This document shows positions 25,674 through 34,435 of a DNA stretch of 64,000 nucleotides, piece by piece (position 1 is the first letter of the stretch; each line of letters opens with the position of its first letter). Made by a program: the position numbers and the translations under genes. The stretch is from NCBI GenBank assembly GCA_022822445.1, contig JAJEBR010000121.1, positions 1-64,000 of the forward strand, read 5' to 3'. Under the pieces are notes generated by a model, which saw nothing but the letters and a program-made list of their open reading frames with translations, made no database searches and was not told the DNA's origin. This DNA is from Gemmatimonadota bacterium (lineage in GTDB: Bacteria > Gemmatimonadota > Gemmatimonadetes > Longimicrobiales > Gaopeijiaceae).

Positions 25674-26890
25674 CTACTTCAAGGTAAGCTTGCGGACCTG
25701 TACGCGCTCGACCCCGAGTTCGTCGGTCGCGACGCCGAGGGCCTCGCCGCGGCCCACTTCCTCGATGCGGAATGACGCAGGGACGACCACCCGGCCGAGG
25801 TAGACGCCGTCGGCGGCGAAGACGTCCCAGCGCCGCATTGACTCGTCCGGGAGCCGGTAGCGCTGCGCCCACACCTCTCCTCCCTCGGCAAAGAGAAGAT
25901 GGGTGTACGCGGGCAGCGAATCCGGCAGAGGGGACTGGCGGTAGCGTTCGATAACGTCCTGGATCACGCGTTCATCACGCTCGGGGAGACTGCCGCGGAC
26001 CCATCTCTCCAGGTACGGTTCCGTCCGGGGTCGTAGAGAATCGTCGAGGCGCGCGATCAGCCGCAGCGAACCGTCTTCGCCGAAGACGCGGATCCCGTAC
26101 GCGGCGCCGTCCGTGGTCGCGACACCGTGATAGGATCCCCCCGCGACGGACCTGGGGGAGAAGGGGACCGTGAAGGTGGTCACTTCCATCTCCCTGCCGC
26201 TCCCCCGGGACACGCTGGCCCGCAAGGCGTCCCTGCCCTCCGCCAAGGTATCGGCCAGCGTTCCATCGAACCGGTGGCGCACGAACAGGAGCCAGCGGTT
26301 CTCCTCCCCCCATCAAGAGATCCGGACAAGGACTCCACGGACGGGACCGTGCGCGGGGAGGCGCGGCCCAGGACCATGCCGGGGCCGGCAAGCCCAATTG
26401 TGAAGATCCCTGCGAAGATGTCCCTCCCGGCAAGCGTCGCCGTTTCGACCGCGGTCCCCTCGGCACCGAACAGCGTGATCCGGTCCTGGAGGATGTCCGT
26501 CGTCACGATGCTCCCACCGGTGACCGGCCAGGCGCCCTGAAGGGACTCAAACTCCCCCGATCCCTCTCCCTCCCTACCCAGAGATCGAAGGTGGCGACCG
26601 TCTTCGTCGAAGATGCGGATCTCATAGGCCTGCCCGTCGGCCACGACCACGTTGCCGGCCGCGTCGCGCCGGGCAGAGGCGATTCTGCCGAAGAGCAACT
26701 CCTCCGGGCCGGTGAACTCGCCGATCGACAGGGAGGGGTCTGCAGCCAGCTCCGCGTACACGAGGTCGCCGGGCAGGGTCGTGACGATCCGGACTTCGGC
26801 CGAGTCGGTGACGGAGGCGGGGGAAGGCGCGTCCGCGTGGCCGCAAGCGAGGAGGGTGAGGAGGGTGGCGACGAATCCTGTGTGTTTCAT
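25674..26890 (-). pseudogene. 6-bladed beta-propeller lipoprotein, frameshifted at a poly-G run
   Basis: Two overlapping frames make one protein of about 405 aa. The N-terminal part starts at 26890 with signal MKHTGFVATLLTLLACG (lipobox LLAC) and has propeller features SLGREGEGSGEFESL and VVADGQAYEIRIFDEDG. It is intact to about codon 195. The C-terminal part (RHRFDGTLADTLAEG to RVQVRKLTLK) continues in another frame. The switch lies at the run of six G (complement of 26306-26311), where a seventh G would restore the frame. This is either a true recent frameshift, a slippage site or a base-call error. It ends 57 bp before the candidate selenoprotein on the same strand, so the two may share an mRNA. 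Confidence 0.75.
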
Positions 26891-27189
26891 CGGCTTCCGC
26901 CGTGCGTTGCGTAGCCGTCGTGCTTCCACCGGGAGGCGCGCCTACCGGAACTTAAGGCCCCAGGCCTGGACGCGCTCCATGTCCAGTTGGTCGCGGGCCA
27001 CACCGAAGAGTTGCCCCACGCCAGGCCCTCAGCCCGGTGCCGGGTCCTTGCCGACGAACGCCGGAGCGCCGTACAATCGCAATCGGACGGAGCTGGCGGC
27101 CGGCTGTCCACTGGTGCCGGACCCATCCCCGCCGAACGCAATCCTATCCAAAGGGTTCGTACACCCCAACCGCTTCTGGAGTTGCAACG

Positions 27190-27711
27190 ATGAACCGATC
27201 CGTACTGCTTATCATCCCGGTCTTCCTGCTCGCCGCGGCGTGCGAAGACGACGCCGAGATGGACGCGATGCACGAGGAGATGCACGGGATGCACCACGCC
27301 GTCGAGTACGTCAACCCGCGCTCCCCCGCCGACGGCAATGTGGCTCCCTTCAGCGGGGCGGTGTGGGTCGGCAACACGCTCCACCTCTCGGGCACGCTCG
27401 GGCTGGAGGGTGGACAGCCGCCTGAAACCGCGGAGCAGGAGGCGACCAACGTCCTCGACAACATCAAGGCCACGCTGGAAGCCGCGGGGCTGACGATGGA
27501 CGATCTGGTCAGCGTCCAGGTGTACGCTTCCGACGTGGGGGACTACGGCGCCTTCAACGATGTCTACCGCACGTACTTCACCAGCGAGTACCCGGCGAGG
27601 GCGTTCCTCGGGTCGGGGACTCTGCTCTTCGGCGCGCGGTTCGAGGTGATGGGGATCGCGGCGCGGCGCGAGGGAGTTGCGGAGGATGGCGCCGACGACC
27701 CTGAAATGTAA
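27190..27711 (+). CDS. Exported RidA-family lipoprotein with Met/His-rich linker
   Basis: 173 aa. The signal peptide MNRSVLLIIPVFLLAAAC ends in a lipobox with Cys18, so the protein is exported and lipidated. RidA proteins are usually cytosolic. The linker at residues 19-37 is rich in Met, His and acidic residues (EMDAMHEEMHGMHH), a pattern seen in metal-binding segments. The RidA domain (about 40-165) has FSGAVWVGNTLHLSGTLG, NIKATLEAAGLTMDDLVSV and YPARAFLGSGTLLFGARFEV. It retains the Arg of the PAR motif needed by enamine/imine deaminases. The start follows a long promoter region after 26890. The stop codon is part of a palindromic element. Confidence 0.85.
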   Translation: MNRSVLLIIPVFLLAAACEDDAEMDAMHEEMHGMHHAVEYVNPRSPADGNVAPFSGAVWVGNTLHLSGTLGLEGGQPPETAEQEATNVLDNIKATLEAAGLTMDDLVSVQVYASDVGDYGAFNDVYRTYFTSEYPARAFLGSGTLLFGARFEVMGIAARREGVAEDGADDPEM

Positions 27712-27744
27712 TGCTTACACGACATATTGTCATGTAGGGATTAC
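27708..27744. repeat. 37-bp palindromic element (copy D, best symmetry)
   Basis: The arms are GTAATGCTTACACGACA and TGTCATGTAGGGATTAC around the centre TAT. 14 of 17 arm positions pair. Compared with copy A the outer ends changed together (GTAAA/TTTAC to GTAAT/ATTAC), which preserves symmetry. It starts at the stop codon of the RidA lipoprotein gene. No gene is visible between it and 27864. Confidence 0.85.
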
Positions 27745-27864
27745 ATCTGGTGCGCGGGTTGTGCGGCTGGAGGTGTTGATGCCGGCTGGCGGCGTTGATG
27801 GGGTTGACGGTGCCGATGGGTGCCGGTTGGGCGACAGTGTGGCCTGGCTACGCGGGCAGCCCGC

Positions 27865-29186
27865 TCAGCCCAGAATCACCTCGCGGAGCGTCTTTGCGGC
27901 GTCGATGGCGCGGGCGATGTGATCCATCGTGTTGTAGACGTGTGGGCATAGCCTGAGCCCCCCCGTCCCCGCCCCCGCGATGCCGTGTTCCTCGTACAGG
28001 CGGCGGAGCGCGGTGCCGCGGTCGCCGGGCACCTCGATGATGCACACGCCGCCGGAGAGTTCCGCGTCCAGCGGCGTCACCAGCGTCATCCCCAGCTCGG
28101 CGAGCCCCTCCTTGAGCGCGGTGGCGAGCTCGGTGACGCGCAAATCGACGTTGGCCGCGCCGATGGCCGCGTGGAAGGCGGCGCCGGTGGCGACCGCGGC
28201 GAGACAGGCGTCGTCCCGCTCCCCAGCGACTCGAACTTGCGCGCGCCCACGACGTCCGGATCGGCGTCGCTGCCCCAGCCGGGGGCCACGATGTTGGGCC
28301 AGATCTCCTCGATCCGGTCCTCCCGGACGTACAGGACGCCGGCCTCCTTCGGGCCCATGAACCACTTGTGCGCGGACCCCGTGTAGGAGTCGCAGCCGAG
28401 CTCGCGCAGGTCGACATCCAGCGCGCCTCAGCTCTGGGCGCCGTCGACGTGGACATGGATGCCGCGCTCGCGGGCGATTTCGGCGAGTTCGCGCACCGGG
28501 AGACGGATGCCGCTGACGTTCGACACGTGGGTGAGCGCGAGGACGCGGGTGCGGTCGGTGAGGGCCGCGGCGAAGGGGTCGATGAGCGCCTGGGGGGAGG
28601 CCGGGTGGCGGGGGACGGACACGCGCCGGACCGTGATCCCGAAGCGGGCCGCCCGCACGTCCCACGCGACGTTGTTGGTGGGGTGGTTCTGGTCCCAGAT
28701 CACGACCTCGTCGCCCGGGCGAAGCGGCACGCCGTTGTTGATGGCGTTGTTCGCCTCGCTGGTGTTGCGCACGAGCGCGATCTCGTCGGCACTCACGCCG
28801 AGCTGCGCCGCCACCGCCCCGCGCGACTCCTCGGTGAGGCCGCGGAACTTGGCGCGGTTGTTGAAGGAGCAGTCCCGGTCGATGTCGCGGGTAAGCTCCT
28901 CCACCCGGTCCGCGACCGCTCTCGGCGACGGGCACAGGTTGGCCGCATTCATCGGCACCCGCTCCTCGCGGAAGGAGAACTGGGCCCGGACCTGCTGCCA
29001 GTAGGCCTCGTCGGGGGGCATCATCGCGGCGGTCGGAAGGTGGTCCGGGGCGTTCGCCGGCTGGTCCGCGGGACTCGCCGGAGACCGGTTCGCCTCCGCC
29101 GCCAGTCCCGAGAGGGTGCGCGGCATCAGGGCGGCTCCTGCCGCCATCCCGGTGAGGAACGAGCGTCGAGTGGGATCGCGCTTCAT
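27865..29186 (-). pseudogene. Tat-exported class V aminotransferase, broken by TGA and a frameshift
   Basis: Homologous to isopenicillin-N-epimerase/cysteine-desulfurase-type PLP enzymes. The start at 29186 gives a Tat signal (DPTRRSFLTGMAAGAALM). Intact motifs include VRNTSEANNAINNG, WDQNHPTNNVAW and HVDGAQS. Codon 253 is TGA (28428-28430), where relatives usually carry an aromatic residue or Cys (DGAQS-x-GALDVDL). The frame then continues with the PLP lysine in [18 protein letters not shown]. It shifts at the GGGG run (complement of 28221-28224), after which [16 protein letters not shown] to LREVILG closes the protein. With two lesions it is best read as a pseudogene or an error-prone stretch of assembly. 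Confidence 0.8.
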
Positions 29187-29479
29187 GCGGCGTGCTCCTT
29201 GTTGCCGGGCGTTGTCGGGCGGGCAGAGATGGTCCCCTCGACTCCATGATACGGGGTGGGTGTCCGCGGTGCCATCGTATCGCCCCATTGGAGCCGGCAT
29301 GGCCACAACCTCGTCTGCCCCGCCGACGCGCGCCTGCGCCTGTCCAGCCATTGCATCGCCCACGCCGTCGCTCCAGCTTCCTTCGCCAGCAGTCCGGAGG
29401 TTGCGTCCACGGGCTGCCATAACCGGCGACCGATCGGCAAGGATTCGCCGGAGCATCGACCCGCCCAACCCGGGAGACT

Positions 29480-30802
29480 TTGACCGTGGCCCTCATCGCC
29501 CGCCGCATGAGCCATCTGGGCACAGAAAACGCATTCAAGCTCGGCGACGACATTCAGCGGTGCGTGGACCGGGGGATGGATGTGATCCGCTTCAACCTCG
29601 GCGCCCCGGACTTCCGCAGTGCGCCCCACCTCAACCGGGTGGCCAGCGAAGCACTCGACGCGGGCCGGTCCGGCTACTGCGATCCCGCCGGCATTCTCCC
29701 CTTCCGCCAGGCCATCGCGGCGCACGTAACGCGCACCCGCGGCATCGAGGTCGGCCCCGAACGGGTTGTCGTCACCCCCGGTGCGAAGCCGCCCATCGGC
29801 TACACCCTGCAGACCTACGTCGACGAGGGCGACGAAGTCATCTATCCGTCCCCCGGCTTCCCGATCTACGAGTCCTGGGTCCGGTTCGTGGGTGCGGTCC
29901 CGGTGCCGCTTCATCTCTCGGATGAACGCGACTTCGCCTTCACCGCCGCCGACCTCGCGCCGCTGGTCACCGAGCGGACCAAGGTCATCATCCTCTGCTC
30001 GCCCTCCAATCCGACCGGCGGCGTGCTCTCGCGGGGGGAACTCGCCGGGATCGCCGAGCTGATCCGCGAACGCTGCCGCCGCGACATCCGCATCTACTCC
30101 GACGAGATCTACGAGCAGATCCTCTTCGACGGGCTCGAGCACGAGAGCATCGTCTCACACCCCGGGATGGAGGAGCGGACGGTCATCGCCAGCGGACACT
30201 CCAAGGGGTTCGCCATGACCGGATGGCGGCTGGGGTGGGCGGTGCTCCCGACCGCGGAGGAGGCGGAGATCTTCAAGCGGATCAACATCAACATCATGTC
30301 GTGCGTGCCGCCGTTCCTGCAGGAGGCGGGGGTGGCGGCGTACGAGGATCCGGCTTCGGCGGTGGAGGTGCGGCGCATGGTGGGCGAGTTCGAGAAGCGG
30401 CGCGACTGGATCGTGCCGGCGCTGAACGCGGTTCCCGGAATGACATGCCGGATGCCCAGGGGGGCGTTCTATGTCTTTCCGGACGTGTCGGGGGCGTGTG
30501 AGCGCCTGGGTGTGCACCGGGCCCACGCCGCGCTGCCCGCGGACGCACGGAGCCGCACGAGCCCGGCGGGGATGCTCCAGATGTTCCTGCTCTACCGGTA
30601 CGGGGTGGCCACGATGGACCGCGCGTCGTTCGGGCAGATCGGTGCCGAGGGGCAGGACTTCCTGCGCCTCTCGATCGCGAACGGCATGGACGACATCCGG
30701 CGCGGGGTGGCGCGCATCGCCGAGGCTGCGGATGATGCCGCCGGGTTCGCCGCGTTCCTGGAGGGCAAGGACGCGAAGAGGCTGTTCGCTACCCGCCGCT
30801 GA
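29480..30802 (+). CDS. Class I aminotransferase, aspartate/aromatic type
   Basis: 440 aa PLP enzyme. Motifs are FNLGAPDFRSAPHL (N-terminal arm), GYCDPAGILPFRQAIAAH, VTPGAKPPIGYTLQTYVDEG, SPSNPTGGVL (carboxylate/PLP contact), YSDEIYEQILF and the Schiff-base lysine in ASGHSKGFAMTGWRLGW. The C-terminal Arg contact lies in FLRLSIANGMDDI. The C-terminal domain has an insertion (about residues 340-370). The likely start is TTG at 29480 after GGGAG, with GTG at 29486 as an alternative. It converts an amino acid plus a 2-oxo acid and the exact substrate is open. Its end overlaps the convergent glutaminyl cyclase gene by 14 bp. Confidence 0.9.
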   Translation: MTVALIARRMSHLGTENAFKLGDDIQRCVDRGMDVIRFNLGAPDFRSAPHLNRVASEALDAGRSGYCDPAGILPFRQAIAAHVTRTRGIEVGPERVVVTPGAKPPIGYTLQTYVDEGDEVIYPSPGFPIYESWVRFVGAVPVPLHLSDERDFAFTAADLAPLVTERTKVIILCSPSNPTGGVLSRGELAGIAELIRERCRRDIRIYSDEIYEQILFDGLEHESIVSHPGMEERTVIASGHSKGFAMTGWRLGWAVLPTAEEAEIFKRININIMSCVPPFLQEAGVAAYEDPASAVEVRRMVGEFEKRRDWIVPALNAVPGMTCRMPRGAFYVFPDVSGACERLGVHRAHAALPADARSRTSPAGMLQMFLLYRYGVATMDRASFGQIGAEGQDFLRLSIANGMDDIRRGVARIAEAADDAAGFAAFLEGKDAKRLFATRR

Positions 30803-31571
30803 TCGCGATCTCGAACATCTCGGGCCACAGCTTGCCGGTCACGTAGAAGGTCCCGGTTGCCTCGTCCCACGCGATCCCGTTGAAGACGGCGCCGGCCTCG
30901 GCGGGGCGGTTGCTCGACAGCGCCAGCTGCAGCGCGTCGAGTTCCCCGGTGATGGCGCCCGTGGCCTTGTCGATGCGCACGATCTCGTTGGTCATGTACA
31001 CGTTCGCGTACAGGTGCTCTCCCACGCACTCCAGCTCATTGAGGTCGCGCGTCGAAAAGCCGTCGCGGGTGACGCGGATCTCCTCCAGCACCTCGAAGGT
31101 CACCGGATCGCGGCGGAAGAGGGTGCCGCTTCCGTCGGTCATGAAGAGCGAGGCGCCGTCGTGGCACAGCCCCCATCCCTCCCCCTCGTACTGCAGCGTG
31201 TCCTGCGGAGCAAACGTCTCCAGATCGTACACAAAGGCGAGCCCGGCCTTCCAGGTCAGCTGGATCACGCGGTCGCCCACGACGGCGATCCCCTCGCCGA
31301 AGTGCTCCTCCGAGAGCGCGTGGCTGCGCAGGACCCGGCCGGTGGCGATGTCGACCTGGCGCAGGTCCGAGCTGCCGTACTGGCCGGTGCTCTCCAGGAA
31401 TGTTCCCTCGTGAATGAGGAGCCCCTGGGTGTACGCCTCCGCGTCATGCGGCAAAGTGCGCTGCACCTCGAAGGCGAGCGGGGCGATGCCAGCTTCAGCG
31501 CACCCGGCGACGGGGAGTGCCACCCCGCAGGCCGCCAGCAGCGCGAATCGAAGTCTGTTACGTGTGTTCAT
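30789..31571 (-). CDS. Glutaminyl-peptide cyclotransferase (plant/bacterial propeller type)
   Basis: 260 aa. It catalyses cyclisation of N-terminal glutamine to pyroglutamate on exported proteins. The start at 31571 gives signal MNTRNRLRFALLAACGVALP with lipobox VAGC. Family motifs of the five-bladed propeller type are AYTQGLLIHEGTFLESTGQYG, LTWKAGLAFVYD, GEGWGLCHDG and LNELECVGEHLYANVYMTNE, plus the final VFNGIAWDEATGTFYVTGK. This type is unrelated to the animal zinc-dependent enzyme. It is divergent from the class V aminotransferase with 41 bp between starts. Confidence 0.92.
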   Translation of the reverse strand: MNTRNRLRFALLAACGVALPVAGCAEAGIAPLAFEVQRTLPHDAEAYTQGLLIHEGTFLESTGQYGSSDLRQVDIATGRVLRSHALSEEHFGEGIAVVGDRVIQLTWKAGLAFVYDLETFAPQDTLQYEGEGWGLCHDGASLFMTDGSGTLFRRDPVTFEVLEEIRVTRDGFSTRDLNELECVGEHLYANVYMTNEIVRIDKATGAITGELDALQLALSSNRPAEAGAVFNGIAWDEATGTFYVTGKLWPEMFEIAISGG

Positions 31572-31612
31572 TCTCGTTAATGTATCCTTTCCATTCATTC
31601 AAGGAGGTGGAC

Positions 31613-32749
31613 GTGCCCGGGTTGCTCCCCAATATCGACCCCGACGGGCTTCTGGAGTACTCCGTCGTCTTCACCGATCGATCACTGAACCACATGTCGG
31701 TGCGCTTCCGAGAGGTGATGAAGGACATCTCGGCAACGCTCAGGGAGGTGTACGCGGCGGATGCCGTGGCGGTCGTTCCGGGCGGAGGGACCTACGCGAT
31801 GGAGGCGGTCGCGCGCCAGTTCGGCACCGGCAGGCGGTGCCTCGTCCTGCGCAACGGGTGGTTCAGCTATCGCTGGACGCAGATCTTCGAGGCCGGCGGC
31901 ATCCCGTCCGCGTCTACCGTGCTCAAGGCCAGCCCGGCGGATGGAAGCGCGGCGCCCGCCTTCGCCCCGGCGCCGATCGACGAGGTGGTCGCGACGATCG
32001 AGTCCGTGCGGCCCGATGCCGTATTCGCTCCCCACGTGGAGACCTCGTCCGGGATCATCCTGCCGGACGACTACGTGCGCGCTGTCGCGGATGCGGCGCG
32101 CGGGGCCGGAGCCGTTTTCGTACTGGACGCCATCGCGTCGGGCGCGATGTGGGTCGACATGCGGGAAGCGGGGGTGGACGTTCTCCTGAGCGCTCCGCAG
32201 AAGGGGTGGAGCGGGTCCCCGTGCGCGGGTCTCGTCATGCTGGGCGAGCGAGCGCTCGGACGCATGGAGCCCGCCGCCAACACAAGTTTCAGCTGCGACC
32301 TCCTGCGGTGGCTCGATGTGATGCGGAGCTACGAGGGCGGCGGCCACACCTACCACACGACGATGCCGACCGACGCGCTGAGGATGTTCCACGACTCGAT
32401 GACCGAAACGCGTGCGTTCGGGTTCGACAAGGCACGGACGCGGCAGCAGGAGCTGGGGGACCGGGTCAGGGCGCTCCTGGCGGAGAGGGGATACCGGAGC
32501 GTCGCGGCACGCGGCTTCGGGGCGCCGGGCGTCGTGGTGAGCTACACCTCCGACCCGGCCATTCAGAACGGCAGCGCCCTCGCTGCGGCCGGACTGCAGA
32601 TCGCGGCGGGTGTGCCGCTCCGGTGCGGAGAGCCATCACTCTTCCGCACCTTCCGCCTCGGGCTCTTCGGACTCGACAAGCTGGGCAACGTGGACCGGAC
32701 GGTGAACACCCTCGCCGCGGCGCTGGACCGGGTGGGGAGCCGCGCTTGA
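31613..32749 (+). CDS. Class V aminotransferase (alanine-glyoxylate/serine-pyruvate type)
   Basis: 378 aa PLP enzyme. The GTG start at 31613 follows a perfect AAGGAGGTG ribosome site. Earlier in-frame starts lack homology. Motifs are VVPGGGTYAMEAVARQFG, VETSSGIILPDDYV (substrate side), FVLDAIASGAMWVDM and the Schiff-base lysine in LLSAPQKGWSGSPCAGLV. The C-terminal part ends in RTFRLGLFGLDKLGNVDRTV, which carries the carboxylate-binding Arg. The N-terminus (FTDRSLNHMSVRFREVMKDI) matches AGXT-like enzymes. It is divergent from glutaminyl cyclase. The exact amino donor and acceptor are not readable. Confidence 0.9.
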   Translation: MPGLLPNIDPDGLLEYSVVFTDRSLNHMSVRFREVMKDISATLREVYAADAVAVVPGGGTYAMEAVARQFGTGRRCLVLRNGWFSYRWTQIFEAGGIPSASTVLKASPADGSAAPAFAPAPIDEVVATIESVRPDAVFAPHVETSSGIILPDDYVRAVADAARGAGAVFVLDAIASGAMWVDMREAGVDVLLSAPQKGWSGSPCAGLVMLGERALGRMEPAANTSFSCDLLRWLDVMRSYEGGGHTYHTTMPTDALRMFHDSMTETRAFGFDKARTRQQELGDRVRALLAERGYRSVAARGFGAPGVVVSYTSDPAIQNGSALAAAGLQIAAGVPLRCGEPSLFRTFRLGLFGLDKLGNVDRTVNTLAAALDRVGSRA

Positions 32750-32866
32750 CGGACGGACGGCAGCGAGCACGGAGTGTCGGCGTATGTGGTTGCGCCGCCC
32801 CCCCGCAACACCAAAGTTTCCGGAGCATCCGAACGGAACTGCCTCCTGGAGGGGCTCATAACGATC

Positions 32867-34435
32867 ATGTGCCTGACACTTCGACGTACGCCCGCCCCGG
32901 CTCGGGCCGCCAACCTGCGCCGCGGCAGCGTTCTCGCGCCGCTGTCCTTGCTGGCAGCCTGTTCCTTCGCGCCCGCGCCATCGGTTCCGGAGCCGGTGGC
33001 GGAGCTCCCGGACGCCTTCGCCGAACCGGCCGACGCGGGCAGTTACGCGGCGCGCGAATGGTGGCGGGGCTTTGAAGACCCCGCCCTGAACGCCGTGGTT
33101 GATTCGGTGCTCGCGTCCAACTTCGACCTGGCCGAGGCGGTCGCGCGGGTCCAGCAGGCCCGGGCCCAGGCGGGGATCGCACGGGCCGGGCTCTTTCCGG
33201 TCGTTCAGGCAACGGCTTCGGCCACCGATCAGGACACCCCCGCGAACGCCGGCTTCGGTCAGCAGTTCCGCGAGTTGACGGGCACCGAGGAGGGCGACGC
33301 GATCGGCGGCTTCCAGTTCCCGGACCGGCTGGGGGTCACGACCTATTCGCTCGGCGCCGAGTTCGCCTACGAGCTCGACTTCTGGGGCCGGGCGCGCAAC
33401 GACGCCAGGGCCGCCGGGCTGACCTACCTCGCGTCGGAGTCGGACTACGACGCGGCGCGGATCGGCGTGCTGGCCGAGACGATCACCACCTACTTCGAGA
33501 TCGCGGACCTGCGCGCCCGCATCGCGCTGACCACCGAGACCGCCGACGTCCTGTTCGAGCGCGAGGAGCTCGCGGACACCCGGTACGAAAGCGGACTGGT
33601 CACGTCGCTTGAGCTCTATCAGGTGAGGCAGGAACTGCTCAACACGCAGGCGGTGCTGCCGCAGCTGGAGAGCCAGCTCGTGAACGCGGAGGGACGGCTG
33701 GCTGTGCTGATGGGCGGCTTCCGGGACAAGCTGGACGGGGTGCTGCCGGCGTCGCTGGCCCCCGTTCCGTCCGCCGACCCGGTGGCCGCGGGCGTCCCGG
33801 CGGACCTGCTGGTGCAGCGGCCGGATGTGCGGTCGGCGGCCCTCCGCCTTGAGGCCGCGCGCCACTCGATCGGTGCCCGGCGCGCCGAACTGCTGCCGTC
33901 GCTGTCGCTCTCGGGCACCATCGGCGTCCAGGCCGCCGAGGCCGACGGGCTCTTCAACGTCGACCAGTGGTTCCGCAATCTGCTGGGCAACCTCACGGCG
34001 CCGATCTTCCAGGGCGGCCGCCTGAGGAACAACGTCGCGTTCGCCGAGGCGGGCTTCCACCAGGCGGCGGCGGCCTACGGGCGCACCGTGGTGACCGCCG
34101 TGCACGAGGTGGAGGCGGCGCTGGCCGCGCTGGAGAACGAGGGCCGGCGGCATGAGTACCTGACCGAGCAGCTCGAGGAGGCCAACGCCTCCGTGGAGCT
34201 GCAGCTGGAACGCTATTCGTCGGGTGTGGCAGGCTACACCGACTACCTGGACGCACTCCGCTCCCGGCTGAACGTCCAGTCCACCCTTGCCGGGTCCCGT
34301 CGGGACCTCGCGCTGGCCCGCCTCGCGGTCCACCGGGCGCTGGGCGGCGACTGGACCGCCCCGCCGGAAGAACTCGAGGCGTTGCGGATGGTGCCCGCCA
34401 ACAACGGAAACCCCGAAAACGGAAGGAACAGATAG
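32867..34435 (+). CDS. NodT/OprM-family outer-membrane efflux lipoprotein
   Basis: 522 aa. It forms the trimeric outer-membrane channel of an RND pump. The start at 32867 leads to signal SVLAPLSLLAACS with a lipobox Cys. Two OEP repeats follow: the first with WWRGFEDPALNAVVDSVLASNFDL and YELDFWGRARNDARAA, the second with LLVQRPDVRSAALRLEAARHSIGARRAELLPSLSLSG. LVQRPDV-AE-like and FDFWGR-like motifs are diagnostic for the NodT group. It is the first gene of an operon with the adaptor directly downstream (0 bp) and the permease after it. Co-transcription with 31613-32749 is possible (117 bp gap). Confidence 0.93.
   Translation: MCLTLRRTPAPARAANLRRGSVLAPLSLLAACSFAPAPSVPEPVAELPDAFAEPADAGSYAAREWWRGFEDPALNAVVDSVLASNFDLAEAVARVQQARAQAGIARAGLFPVVQATASATDQDTPANAGFGQQFRELTGTEEGDAIGGFQFPDRLGVTTYSLGAEFAYELDFWGRARNDARAAGLTYLASESDYDAARIGVLAETITTYFEIADLRARIALTTETADVLFEREELADTRYESGLVTSLELYQVRQELLNTQAVLPQLESQLVNAEGRLAVLMGGFRDKLDGVLPASLAPVPSADPVAAGVPADLLVQRPDVRSAALRLEAARHSIGARRAELLPSLSLSGTIGVQAAEADGLFNVDQWFRNLLGNLTAPIFQGGRLRNNVAFAEAGFHQAAAAYGRTVVTAVHEVEAALAALENEGRRHEYLTEQLEEANASVELQLERYSSGVAGYTDYLDALRSRLNVQSTLAGSRRDLALARLAVHRALGGDWTAPPEELEALRMVPANNGNPENGRNR

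Noticed and set aside
22827-25775. 982-codon plus-strand frame
   Set aside because: Mirror of the S9 peptidase gene, with low-complexity Val/Gly/Arg/His sequence and no motifs.
28428-28430. TGA in the class V aminotransferase as a second selenocysteine codon
   Set aside because: The site is not a redox position, the nearest hairpin loop is only about 10 nt away with no leading G, and a separate frameshift shows the gene is already broken or miscalled.
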